Below, in pieces: positions 32,460 to 45,233 of a stretch of 64,000 nucleotides of DNA (position 1 is its first letter; every line of letters begins with the position of its first letter). The notes under the pieces were generated by a model. That model saw only the letters and a list, made by a program, of their open reading frames with translations, did not search any database and was not told where the DNA came from. This stretch comes from Cryphonectria parasitica EP155 (lineage: Eukaryota; Ascomycota; Sordariomycetes; Diaporthales; Cryphonectriaceae). The stretch is taken from assembly GCF_011745365.1 (NCBI RefSeq), contig NW_024468910.1, positions 2,818,068 to 2,882,067 on the forward strand, in the 5' to 3' direction. The position numbers and the translations under genes are program-made.

Positions 32460-35400
32460 GGAAAGGAGGAGAGGGAAGAAGAGAAGGGGAAAAGGAGTTT
32501 GACTGGAGTTTGTTATGAATGTTTACGAGATGAGATACCATTTTCTTTCTCTATTTAGTACTGTATCAATAATCTAATATCATGAGGAGGAAGGAGGCCC
32601 GGTCGAGGGCACGGCGGACCAAATGGAGGTCGGCGTCGAGAACAATTGGGTTGAGATAGCAGTGACCGGCCTGAAAAAGCTGAGCCTTTGCCCAGGCTGT
32701 ATACGGCTGGCTGGTCATTCCACTGAACATACTGAAGCAAATACATATATGTGATCAGCCTCTTATGTCTACCTACCTACATATCGTTGACCAAGTTCAT
32801 TGTCTGATTGAAGAAGTGAACAACGCAGATCCCTCAAGAGTTCATGTATCAGTGAAAGGGAGAGACGGTCATACGAGGAGAGGTGGATGCATGCACAAAC
32901 AAAGAAACTCGACATCTCCATGGCAGCCTTGATCATGTATCATCATCTATTAATATGGTGTGTGCGTGTATGTGTGCTTGACCATCGTCACAGCAACTGC
33001 TCAGCTAAGATCCCTCCTCGTCCTCTTCCTGTTGGTTTTTTCAGCTGCGATACCAAACTCGGCCTCCCACCGAGTTCCCAAGGGCTCACGTTGCAGATCG
33101 TGAAGCATCTCAAACATGCCTGCCTGCCTGCCTGCCTACCTAGTTCCTCTCAGCAGGTCTCGGCCGCGGTCAAAAACGGGAGACCCTTGTGATGCACTTT
33201 TCTGACCGTAACACTGAGAGTTGTGTTCCCCACTGTGAACGAATGGGTTTATTTCCGGACATATCATCACCTGGGACACCGTAGCAGCTCTTCTCACTGT
33301 TTCTCTTTTCGACAACCAACCTCCCTGTGCTGCCTACACTAGAAGGCGGTGGGATGTCCTTTTTTCTGTTTCTTTTTTTTTTCTTTCTCTCTTCCGACGC
33401 ACGGGATCCTCCTGTCTGACTTGCCCTGCTTTTCTGACGATGACAAAGGAAGAGGAGGCAGAAGCTGAGCGGAGGAGCCGGAGGGAGGTGCGAAGGACGG
33501 GGGGCTCCATCCTCCCAAAAGGGGTCGAGGAACAACCAGCCATCTCAAGCGACCTGTGGACTTGGCCCGCGTGACCGCTTCGTTCAAAAGGGAAAGAAGG
33601 AAGAAAGGACTACCACCATTCTAGGGAATGATAAGGAGAAAGAGAGGGAACAAAGAGGCCGACGGAAAGCGTGCTTACACTACCAAGAGAAAGAGAGGTT
33701 CACGATAGTTGGTGGCGAGGCAAAAGCGGCGGCGTTTTTCTCGACAAGAGATAGATACACCCACCCTGTCCAGCCAGGCAGTCCCTGCTTCCGCGTGGTC
33801 CTCATCACTTGACTCCGTGCGTGTCTTTCTCCATTACTGTATCGTGAAGGGCGGAAGCCAAGGCCTCCCGAGTGGTCATGAGCGACATCGCAGGACCCGC
33901 GCGTGAACAACGTAAACGAACCCCCCGCCCCCCCCTCTTCGTCAGGCGGGTGAGTGACTCAAAACACTGTGCCTCGGTCTCTGTCCTGTCCACTGCATTC
34001 ATTCTCTGCCACGGCCACCTGGCATGACCGGCTGGCAGAGAAAAGAAAATTGGAGTTTCTTTATCCTCTCGTCATCATTCTCTAGACAAGTTACAGTGCT
34101 AGATGAAGTGAGCGCAATAGTGTTGTAGTTTGTTGACCATATACATTATCAGCTGAAACACTAATTCGGGCTGAGGGGGACGTCGTGCTTAGGCTGTTAT
34201 TAGTCACGGACCCTTACGGTTCAGCTCTCACGGTTCGCCGCAGCAGGGCGAAAGTTACGTGTGCCCTTGGAAAAAGGCTATTTATTCCCTCTCCTCTTCC
34301 TTGTTCAAGGGGCGAGAGCACGTGTGCTTGCCTGCCGATCGACATAACGATGATGCCAAAAGGGAAGGCTGCGCCCCGATCTCTCTGTTGTCGTTTTGCC
34401 CGGCGTGAATACGTGCGAGGCCTCTTTTGTGCTACAGCCAACCCCCCTCGTCGTTCGTCGCCACTGGCCAGACTTCGGGGGGACGTTTTGGGCATGAAGA
34501 ATAGAGAGAGAGGAGGGAAATGTGACTCGGTGGCCTCGGCCCGCGGTGCGTACTGGGAAAGTAAGTATCATAGTAAAGTGACGGTTGGGCAAGCGTGGCA
34601 AGTGCTCTCGTTTCTTGATTTTAGCGCGGTCATTTGTCTTACGAGGGGAACGTTGAGTGCCGAGTTATCATTGGCTTAGCATCGGCCGACCCCTCCTTCC
34701 CTCCTATCTGGACTTTTGTTTTCTCTTCCCCGCGACGGCGGCTGACGAGAGGAAAGTGCGACTCTGAGGCAGCACACGTCGTCAAGATGATGTCGATGAT
34801 GATGTGAATGATGTGAAGAAAGAACCACCCAGAGATGATATTACGCCCTGGCAGATGAATGTTCCCGCGAATCAAAGCGACCAAGAGCCCGTCTTTGGAA
34901 GACACCAAAAGAAGGGTACTGCGCCACGAGCCCCCTCGAGCTTGTTCAGTCAGTGCTAAGCCCGGTACCCTTTTCAGTGTATTCCCCGGGCGGGGTGAGT
35001 CAAACCCAACCCCCTCCCCTGGAGGCTCTGCCTCCCTCCTCTTCCTTTCTTCTTTTGCTTTCTCGCTGAGCGGTTACGATTGCGACTACGAGTCGTATTT
35101 CATCTCCTGTAGACCAGACGAGTTGGGAGATGACTTGCTTTGCCTAGCTCTACCGCGCGGCAAAACATGGGCGGAAATAAAATGGGGGAAAAGATGACAG
35201 GCCATTATCACGAGCATCTTCAAAGGTGTGTGTGTGCCGGAGATGAGATACTTAGTATGTACAATATACTATACTATAGTACTACTACATGGGCCTGGCT
35301 GGCGTCTTGGCTGCTGTGCCGCTTCCGGTCACGATGCTCCGTCCAGCGCTAAGCCGTAGTGTTAGTGCAGTGTGGTCTTCTTAGCAGGGCTTTTTTGAGA

Positions 35401-36999
35401 ATGAGGAAGGAAAGATTGCGAAGTATTTGCAGCAAAGCAGTAAGTACCATAGTACTATTTGGCAAGCCCGAGTGAGAAGAAGATGGTGCCACGTTCTCTC
35501 TCCCTCTCCCTCACATCTAGCAGTTAATGTCCCCCTTTGCCATTCCGTTCGAGACTACTTTAGTGAGCGCGACAAGCCGCAACGGCCCCCTCCTTACCAT
35601 GTGCATACCGAGACACACGTCCAAAGCGGCAAGGCTCACTAGAGGGGTTGCTGGGGGGCCTCTCCTCACCATCATTGCCATTATTATCGTTATTTCTGAT
35701 ATTAAGAGCAGTGTCACTGTCTCACAATGCAAAAATGCTCCCATGGCGAGATGGGCATGATCATCTTCAGCATCGAAGGTAACGCCGAGGATCGTATGAA
35801 GAGAGGACGAGACACACACAGAGAGACACACGGTCTGTCTATCTACAAAGGCTGGAGGTACTATCAAACACTCAGTGAACCAACTGGGGCTGACCGACCA
35901 AAAAACCAAAAAAAACCACCATCATGGCCCCCAACAGCACCGTCGGCAGCCTGATATGATGTGACGTCTAGTTTGGGCTGATGCACACCCACCCACACCC
36001 ACACTCACACCCTGTCAGATAACGAGACCCAGTGCTTCTGCGGGACAATAAAAAGACATGAAAAGGCAGATTTGCATTTTTTTTTTTTTCCCTCTCGGAC
36101 GGACGGACCACATGGCACACACATGGCCAAGCAAGATTGCACGTTTTTGTGTTTTTTTTATCTTCAGCCCGTTCGTTGTCTCGCTGTCTTGTTGGTCGTA
36201 GTCCGTGGCCCGTGTCCCGTCCTCGTGGCTTTGGGACCGGGGCTTCTTCTCCACCTCTTCCTCAAAAGCTATTGGTTGTTGTGCAAGACACTGATTACTG
36301 TGTACTACATCATACATATAACATATATACTAGTATGTGGTGGTGGACTTTGAATCCTCGCTCGGTGGGGCAACAAATAAAAAGCTGTTGTTGGATCATT
36401 TGTCAAGCCCCCCAAGGGCGGAGTCGAGCGGGAAAATGAAAACCAGACGTCCACGCTACGGCTATGTACGCTGTCCTGCCCCTCACAGCGCATCATGATG
36501 ATGATAAGTGATAGGTCACTAGGAATTTACGTTGTTCCCCCCTCTCTCCTCCTCCAAGCAACAAACACGGGGGTTCCACCAACACCCATTTTCCTGCATA
36601 CACGGTGTTGGAGAGAGGTCACTATGCATTGAATGTGTATGTATGTGTATGTGTGGGCGAGAATGGAGAAAAAAATGCTTCACCATCCTCCTACATACAC
36701 GTGTTAGAAATTATGTGCGTTGTGTGAAACTGGAGACGGCGCCATTCACACGCTCGAGATCTCCCCGCGCGCCATCGACAGACAAAGACGGTAACAGCGT
36801 CAAGACGGCGCTACCGGGGTTCTCGAAGAAAAAGGAAAACAAAAAGGAAAAAGAAGAAAGAGTCAGACAGCAGGGTGGGGCGGGGGCGGGGAACAACGCC
36901 TGCTGCGGCGGCGGTGTCTATTGGGAATTTTCTTCTTTGGGTGTGGTGTCTTGTGCACTACGGTACTATGGTAGCTGGTTGGAGAGAAAGTGAAGGGGG

Positions 37000-37021
37000 G
37001 CCTGCATGCATGCATGCAGGC
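37000..37021. repeat. perfect 22-nt palindrome of GCATGC repeats
   Basis: A perfect 22-nt palindrome with CATGCATGCATG at its centre. Related 13-mers occur at 37122-37134, 39014-39026 and 47938-47950. Confidence 0.85.
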
Positions 37022-37223
37022 TTGTGATGCAGCCTCTAAGGTTTTGCTTTCCCTCTTGTCCTTATGTCATTTTTCGTTCGTGCAGCAGCAGGACAGAGGG
37101 AAAAGGGTCAGTTGGGCGCGCTGCATGCATGCATAACTATTGTGGTAGTAGAAGGTGCAGGCATCGCTCGCGATGGTGGACCATGCAAGGGAGGCCCGGG
37201 AGAGGTTGGTTTGCGGTGAAGAG

Positions 37224-37319
37224 GTGTGTGTGTGTGTGTGTGTGTGAAGGGGTGCTGTTGCAGATGTGGAGTCAGAGGTGGGATGACGATGCATGCTGTG
37301 TGAGTGTGATTGGGGGTTG

Positions 37320-37352
<33 letters not shown>
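37224..37352. repeat. two (GT)n microsatellites
   Basis: Pure GT tracts at 37224-37246 and 37324-37352, separated by about 77 bp of G/T-rich sequence. Confidence 0.9.
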
Positions 37353-40272
37353 GTGAGTGAGAAAGCGAGCAAGGCAGCCAGGCATTCATGCATACGACTA
37401 GTTAGTGACACACCGTCGGTTCAGAAAAGATCATCATTGAATGTTCTCGAAGGGTCCCCTCCCCTCCCCCCGTTGGGAAAGACGATGAATGGGGGCATGC
37501 TCCGCCCTGCAGCGGCATGGTGCAGCGAAAACAGGTTGCAGGGTGACCTGTACGAGATAATGTGCTGTGCACTCGCAACAAATGAATATTGTCGTTCTGT
37601 ACTATATGAACAAGCGGTAAGTGGCATTGAATGAAATGCAAGGCGATGCAGGCCACGCAACCAAAGTAGATGACCGCCCCCCCCCTCCGTCCTTAGGGAC
37701 AAAGAGAGGAAGCGAGGGAGAGGACGCGGCCGCCTAAGTCGGGACCGGCGTGTGAGCAATTTGCGGATGGTGAGAACTGTAGAAATCCTTCCAAATGTCC
37801 AAACAGGGCGCCAGGAAAACACTTTTCTGAAGATCGAGCCTATCACCAGCGATCTATACAAGAAAGGAACGCAAAATTCAAATTATCCGAGAGGAGGGCT
37901 GAAAAGTGAGACGAGATGTTTAAAAATCATCTACTGGACATGCCACTGACAAATAAAGTCGGGCCACAAGGGGGTTCGGAAGTTTGAGTGAGTGAGCGAG
38001 TGAGCACCTGTGCGCTAGCTAGCTACTTCATAGGGGATTTGAGCCTCGATTCGGCATCCTTCTGCGACATTCACACACAATCAAATGGCAATCACGTTGT
38101 CCGATCGGTCAGCAGAACGAAAAGAAGGGAAAATATATGGAGGCGAGGCAAATGGAACAGGGGCTTGTGGTCTCGAGATTTTTTTTTTCTTCAGATCGCT
38201 GATCAGGAGCCCCGAAATCACCCGTGCGACAAGGTGACTCTGTTGCTGCTGACCTTGAATAGTTGTTGGAAATTGGTTGGGTGGCGTGTTTCCCAACCCG
38301 ACAACGTAAGTTGTGTGTTGAGGCCGAAGATCGGGAACAGGTAGTAGTGTTTGCGAGGCTATTTCCAATATCGAAAGTGCCGTGTTCACAATTTTGTATT
38401 TTCGGGGGGGGGGGGTGCTGTGACGAGCAGTGCCAGTTCATACATTCGTGCGGGCACAAGTGGACAACTTGGGAGGGTTGTACGTACTGTATCATAAGTG
38501 GTGCAGGACTATATAGGTTTGTGTAGCACCACATACACGACCTCATGCATCACCCGAGTCACCCTTATCACCTTGCAGCTGTAGCAGTAGCCTTCGTGAA
38601 TCGGCCCCTCGGGTATGATCGATCCCAACGTGGTACAACCACTAGAAAGAGAGAAAAAGGTCTCGCACTCATGGCCAACACAATAGGATGACTGAATGAA
38701 TGACTGTCTGACTGTTCTGTGTCTATACTATTATCTTGATTCCTGATCGAGATGGCCGCGGCCAGCTCTGGCCCATTCCCTCGGTCGCTCCAGAGACCGG
38801 CGTGGCCGCATATAGACCAGGACAGACGTGACACGACAAAACCACAGGCGGGTGAGATTCCGGCTGTACGTAGTATCAACGCGTACATCGAGTGGCTTGA
38901 CCAGCAGCCTGCGAAAGATTCGTAGTGTCAGGCCTGGACCCAGTAAGTCCCGGCGGTTGCTAGGGTGCCAGGCTCGCCCGGGAAGGCAAAAGAAGAGAAA
39001 TGTATACGCGTGAATGCATGCATGCACCTCATTACTCCGGGGTTTAAAGAGAAACACAGAGCGCCCCAAAGGACTGTGCTGTGGTGATCAGACAAACCAT
39101 GTGCATGTCAAGGAGAAAGCAGAAGAAACAAAAGATTGCTGCCAAATTTGGGTGGACAAGGCTGACGACAATGCAGACTGAACTGCCCCAAAATAAGGAG
39201 GCAGCTAGAAACAATCCCCGGACAATGAAGGGGAAGAGAAAGGTAAGGGGCCTCGGGGGTAGACTCGTATTGTTAGGGAGATTGCGCGTCGGAGGCCCAG
39301 GCTACTATCGCCCCGTGGCCAAAATTAGCAGGGCTGTTTTTGGGGTGGCTGTGGCTTGCCGAGGTGAACGGACGGAGGACTCGAGAATCTCGAACACATC
39401 ACGGCTCCGCCCTAAAACCCTCCCCATCTTCTCTCCGAAGAAGGCCCCAAGCCCAAGCCCCAAGCCCTGGGCACTGCAGCACGTGCTGCGGTTGCAGACA
39501 TGGTGCGTTTCGTAAAGTTAAAAGTAGTATTACGTAGTAAGTCGTATCTGACAGTAAAAACAGCAAGCAGCAGTAACAGCAAGTGCAGTGTTCAATGTAC
39601 AAGAGTAGTCGCACTTAGCAACGGGCAGCAGAAGGATGAGGAGGGGCTTTATGGTGAGATCATCGCAATTTCGTCTGTGCTTTGGCTATTTCCACGTCAC
39701 GAGGAATCACGGCAGGATGGGAGGGGGAACCCAAAACTGCGGCCAAGTAACGAGAACGGAATCAGGACCTGCTGTGTAAGGTGCGTAAAACCTGTTGGCT
39801 CCATTCGTAGCACGCCTTGGTGCCACTGTAGGTTACCCCGCCAGAAGAGACAGTGGCAGATTTTAGGCTGCTTCGAGCAGTAGTGTATGGGGGTGTTGGG
39901 TTGCCCTGCAGGCCCTAAGCTGACCTACCCAGCCCTACCCAAATGACTGACTGACTGGCTGGCCCATGAACAAGAGAAATGACACTACAGTGATTGCCAG
40001 ATTACCAGCCAACCCCGTATTTGGCCGATTGTTCCACAGCAGAAGATCAAATGAGCGAGAGCACATATCAAATCTTTGCTTTCTTAATCTTTTCGGTGGT
40101 AAGAGCTTGGAAAATTTGGGAATAAAGTTCCAATGTGGCAAAAAGAAAGATGCGAACAGGGAAGGGGAGTGGGAAGGCTTGGGCTGGGATGGGCAGCTGA
40201 GGGGGGACAACAGAGCCATTCAACCACCTGGTTGCAGCTGCACCATCAACCATCCATCTCACCACCACACGA

Positions 40273-40293
40273 GGTACTATGGTACATAGTACC
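40273..40293. repeat. inverted repeat GGTACTATG / CATAGTACC
   Basis: Perfect 9-bp arms with a 3-nt centre (GTA). The same GTACTAT/ATAGTAC core recurs at several other intergenic points in the window. Confidence 0.8.
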
Positions 40294-42027
40294 CCCGAGG
40301 TTTCTAAATTATGACTCTTACCGTCGCCCCTGAAAATCTCATACACGCTCTGTGTCTTATCTCTAACCACCCGTTCCTTATCCCTTCCCCATCCCTACAC
40401 ACCACCTCTTAGTAAAAAAGACAGATAATTAAAGAGAGAAAAAGTAAAATGCTCATTCTTTATTTTTATCTAATACGATGCGTGCTATCTCTGTACCATG
40501 TGTCAGATGGCCAGACTGTTCCGAGGTAATGGAGGGCCATCTTACTTGAGGATTTGGATGAGTGAGGATTTGGGGGGAGGGAATGAGGGAGGAGAAAACA
40601 AGAGTCATCGCGATCCTCCCCTGTTCTTGTCTCTACTTTTCCCTGTACTTTCGTTTGTCTTTGTCCCGCCAACATTTGGGGTTGCATATTCTGAGTCGCG
40701 CTAGTCCCTAAAAGGTCATAGTGGGACGCTAGATCCCTACACTTCTGCAGTGGTGTCCAATCGCGGACGTTCTGCATGGTGGTGGCTTCCCTGTTCTGTT
40801 TAGCCAGCCACCCTCGTCCCACCATTCCACTAACAGGAACCTACCTTCCTCCTTCCTGCCATCGAATCTCTGGCGTACTTGGTTTTGGTGCGGGTGGGTT
40901 ATGGGTGTGGGTGCATGTTCGTTCTGAGGACAGCGCAGTACCACCCGTGCTTGCCGTTAGGCTCTTGCAGGGGGGGCCTTACCGTTGCGCGTCCCAGGTA
41001 CCTATCTATGTACCTCAAACGCCCAGATGACACCGCCGGGGTACCTCTGATGGGAGAGAACAGGCTGTCCCGAGATGCTAAGAACAGAGGGCAGTTGACA
41101 GTAGTGGAATCTTCAAAACTGCTTTGGGGCCCGCCATCGCGAATCCCTTCCTCCTTTCCCCCTTCTCTCGCTATCGAGCAGACAAGATGTTCGATTCGAC
41201 CTCTTGAGAAGTGCTAAGCGACTCTTTGTGGTCTGCTTCTGCACATATTCTGCTGCAAGGTCGACTCTTCCTTGATCTGATCTCGTCATTTCTTTTTTGT
41301 TTGTTCTCTCTCATGGTGTTTGTTTGATTTGTTCTTTATTTGAGAATTCCTCAAAAATCTCCTCTCATCAGTTTTTGGTGGTCTTTTATTATTATTATTA
41401 TCCATCTCCTCTCAGCAATCAGACCAACATACGCCGCTCAACCACAGTCGGACATCTGGGCCTGAACACCTCTCTCACGACCTCATTTCTTTCTCTCAAC
41501 CATTTGGCCAGTCTATTCTCTCCTCCTTTTTTGTCTCCTTTCCCTCTCCCGTGAGGCATTTGCTTGCACCTGCGAGAGAGAAAAAGAAAGAAAGACAAGA
41601 AGGCAAGAGTGAGAGAATAGAGACGGGGACAACAGGTTCCATTCTTGTGATATCGACAGCGGGACTCCCGTGGACGATTCCATCCTCAACCACTCGCCTC
41701 GCCCCAATTTCTACTTTTTATCCGAGTGTTTGTTCTCGACCGAGGTCAAACCTATCATCTCGGAAACGACATCTGTACTTCTTTCCCTTCTTTCATCGGA
41801 CACGACCAAGTTAGTCACAGTCACAACTCATCTTTCCCAAGGATCTCCTGATTCGGAGCCCTCTGGAACTTGGACTCGCCACCACTAGTTACGCTACAAG
41901 GGGTCCGTCTTCAGGCTTCCGCCCCCCTCGCCCCCAGGGCCTGATTCACACTGGCCCGAGCCCAGCTTCTCACTCGTCACTCCACGCCAGCGACTCATTT
42001 CCCGTCACGTAGGCTGTGACTCGACAG

Positions 42028-42951
42028 GTAAGGACCCAGATCGATCCCAGATTACTGCCCCAATACCCAATTGCACATACCCATACCCATGCATACTATA
42101 CACGCACACACCATCCATGCCCATAATCACGGTGTCCATCATTTGCCCAGCCCAACCAGCCTCGAGGCTTTGTGTGCGCCCAGCGCCCAACCAGGCCAAG
42201 CTTTGAGGACCAACACCCCCTGTGGGACAGCCTCTCTCCAGTGGAATAGTCTCCCAACTGGTACTGGCCTCTCCTCTGCTACAGGCGCCCCCCCTCTCCA
42301 CTCCCCCAAACTCCCCCGGCCCAGCCGCTGCTACTACACCCTACACCTACCCACCCTGCTTTGTCCGACTTGCGACCCAGCGGCAAAGGCCTTGTGGGTC
42401 TCTCGCCACTCCCATCACAGGTCGAAAAAGAGTCATCCAAGACCAGACACGTATAATGGGGCACCATCCTGTCGTGGACGTGGCCGTGTCTACCTGACCG
42501 TCTCCAGCATCGGAGGTCAGACACTGCCTGGCCCGATCCACTCTACCATACCCAAACCAACATCATCGTCATCTTCGTCTCGTGCCCTCAGCTTGTCCCT
42601 ATTCCCCCCATCCCTTGCTCATCCTCACGACGCCTCTTCAGCCTGGCCTAGCCACTGCCTAGAGCCGTGAGGCGCTTGCCTTGCCCTGCCCTTGCCTTCT
42701 CAGGGTGCCAGGCTCCGGTGACTACATTCACGCGCACGCTCTTTCTTTGGGCCATTACTTTACCGGCTGGACATCACCAAGTTACTCATACTTCAGATGA
42801 CAGTGGCGCTTTTACCAACCTCTTAAAGAAGAACTCCTTTTCCTGTCCTCCACGGCATGACATCGCCAGCCAAGGACAATTGCATCAGACTTTCCATCGC
42901 CTTGCGGATTCTCACAACCTCTCTTGATCACCTGCTATAATACTTTGGCAG
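42028..42951 (+). promoter_or_regulatory. putative 5' UTR intron of the cyclin gene
   Basis: Donor ACAG-GTAAGG at 42028 is followed by CT/CA-rich sequence with no start codon in a useful frame, and a candidate acceptor TTTGGCAG ends at 42951. The exact acceptor is uncertain; RNA data would be needed. Confidence 0.35.
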
Positions 42952-43196
42952 GTCAATCGACACCCCCTTCTTCAACATCTCGACCAATCACACAACACGA
43001 ATCCGACTTGCAACTAGTATTTATGTGGTACAATATGGCTTGCCAGTAAGGAATCCTCGTCTCGGTCAGTTATTTACGCCAGGGAACCAAAAAGAAAAGA
43101 AGAAAAAGAGAAAAAAATTCAAAGGTCCTCGACGTATTCGAATCAACCCGACCGGATCGGCCTTACTTTTAATCCTTGACGAAAGTCTCAGACAAG

Positions 43197-45233
43197 ATGA
43201 CGGCAGTAGAATACCCCTCGCAGGATTTCTACTCGGTCCGCCGAAATTTGTCATATACTTCATCATTGTCCTCCGCAACGGCTTCGGTCTGCTCTGATGC
43301 ATCATCCTCTTTATCGCAATCTTCCGACGACACAACCGCCTCTTCCCTCTCGGTGGATGTGCCTCCGAGGTGCGGCTTCGCTTTCGCCAAGCCACACGCG
43401 CAACCCGTCGTCTCGGATGCTCGACGCTCACTTCGAACAAACCCGAGGCGGACCTCAAACACCGCGACGTCTCGGACTGGCTGCCCTCCCACTTTGGTCA
43501 GGCAGGCAGAGCGCAAGCTCAACTTCGTCGACAATCTAGTCGGTAAGCCGTGACGAGAACCTCAAAATCTTAGGCAGACCCCGGCCGGGACTTCCTTTCT
43601 AAATCATACTCTAGATTCCTCCACCCAGATTGTCGAGGCGATATGGCCAACGTCCTCCGTGGTCTGCCGCGACGAGACCAACAGCTCGAGCGTGCTACCT
43701 CTGCGGACGTTCATCCAGGAGACGTTGCGCCGCTCACGCACGAGCTACTCAACCCTCCAGGTCGCACTCTACTATTTAGTCCTCATCAAGGATCAGCTCC
43801 CTGAGCGTGATTTCACCATGGAACAAACTGACGATTGTCACTCGAGCCGCGCTTTGCAGTGCGGCCGCAGGATGTTCCTTTCTGCTCTCATCCTGGCATC
43901 CAAGTACCTGCAGGATCGAAACTACTCCGCTCGAGCATGGAGCAAGATCTCGGGTCTGAACACCAACGAGATCAATCAAAACGAAATGGCTTTTGTTCTT
44001 GCGGTGAACTGGAAACTTCACATCACCGAGGAGGTGTATCATCGCTGGACGGACTGTGTCATGAAGTACAGTCCTTCTCAACCGCCCGCTCCTGGCTCCA
44101 GTCTGGCCCATGCGCAGTTCGAGAACCAATGCGACGTCTTCAAACGCATCATCCGTCGTCTGAACTCGGACCTGGAGAACCTGGAAGATGTCCTGTCTAC
44201 GGGTCGCTACTCGCCGGTGCCATCCCTGTCTCCGCGATCATTATCACCCCGATCGATTCTGGCTGCTGCCCAGAACGAATCGGTTGCATTTGATTGCGGT
44301 CGGGATGCTACGCCGGTGCCGCGCATCTTCAAGACGCCTTCCGTCATGGAGCCTTCGCCCTCGTCAGCACAGACGGTTGCCCGCTTGCCTCCCTTCGGAC
44401 TGTTGCCAACGCCTCGCTTGACGCCCCAGGTCAGCGCCGTTCGGGACATCTCACCGCCACAGTTCGTTGCCCCCGGCTCCGCCATGAGTTTGGCTGTGTC
44501 GACGGCCGGTTCTGTGCACAATGGTATGATGCTTGACAGGTGGCCCGGCTCCATCTCCTCGTCGCCGCAAAATTACTATACATCACGTCGTTCCTCGCTG
44601 GCAGCTTCAGTTTCGACGGTTTCCTCGCCTGAATCGATGGTCTCGGACACGTCCGGCACATCTCGATCATCCTCCATTTCATCGCTGTCTTCGCTGGCGG
44701 GTGCGCCGTACCCCAGGTCGGATTACACCAACCTCCAGGTACAGGCGCGCTACCGCTCTGCGAAGCTAGTGGATGAGAGGTTTGCATCGAGGCCTACCAT
44801 CCCTTCCTATGGTGAAGAATTCGGAGAGAGAATTACTGCGTCTCCCAAGTCCTACTCGGGGGCAGTTGAGGTCGATGACGCCACAAATGATGCCGCGCAG
44901 GCTCTGCAGGCTCTCCACGACAACTGGCAGCGTTCCTTCGCGACCCGAGGCTCCATGACATCGGCGCCCAAAGCCGGGTCTAAGCGAAGCCGTCCCTTGT
45001 CAGGAGACCTTGGCCTCCAGGAAAATGTCCGCGATCTGCTGCGTGGGGACTGCAGTTCCAATCACGCCAGCTTTGCCGCGGGAGAGAATCGCTTCCAGGT
45101 CCCTGCTCCTTCTTCGGAGGGCCGCAAGCGAGTCTGTTGCTCTACCGAGGCGGCGCAGTTCAGGATCCCTTCAATGCATCCCGTCATGGGCGGCTTTGGA
45201 GGTCCTGGAATGTGGTCAGGTATTTTGAACTGA
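43197..45233 (+). CDS. Pho85-type G1 cyclin (Pcl1/PclA-like)
   Basis: Two exons, 43197-43542 and 43615-45233 (1965 nt, 654 aa), with a 72-nt intron. The first 100 residues are Ser-rich and disordered. The intron falls in FVDNLV-DSSTQIVEAIWP, which opens an N-terminal cyclin box (about 108-260). The box contains LPLRTFIQETLRRSRTS, LQVALYYLVLIK, RMFLSALILASKYLQDRNYS and AWSKISGLNTNEINQNE, the signature of cyclins that bind the Pho85/PhoA kinases. Such cyclins act at G1/S and in morphogenesis (A. nidulans PclA, yeast Pcl1/2). The remaining ~390 residues are low-complexity Ser/Pro-rich with many SP/TP sites and probably contain degradation signals. The start ATG (ACAAGATGACG) lies after a long, probably spliced leader. 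Confidence 0.87.

Larger units (their letters stand above)
32460..43196. other. 10.7-kb gene-free region upstream of the cyclin gene
   Basis: No protein gene or RNA gene can be supported across this stretch. It contains (GT)n tracts (37224-37246, 37324-37352), a T13 and a G12 run, repeated GCATGCATGC words, and inverted repeats built on GTACTAT/ATAGTAC. From about 41290 the sequence becomes CT-rich, with a strong splice donor at 42028 (ACAG, then GTAAGG) and a candidate acceptor at 42950-42951 (TTTGGCAG). The last 1.9 kb therefore looks like a spliced 5' leader of the downstream cyclin gene. Long upstream regions of this kind are common for developmentally controlled fungal genes. Confidence 0.55.

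Noticed and set aside
34185..34679. 164-codon plus-strand frame in the 10.7-kb gap
   Set aside because: Cys/Arg-rich, no recognisable motif and overlapped by equally long open frames on the other strand.
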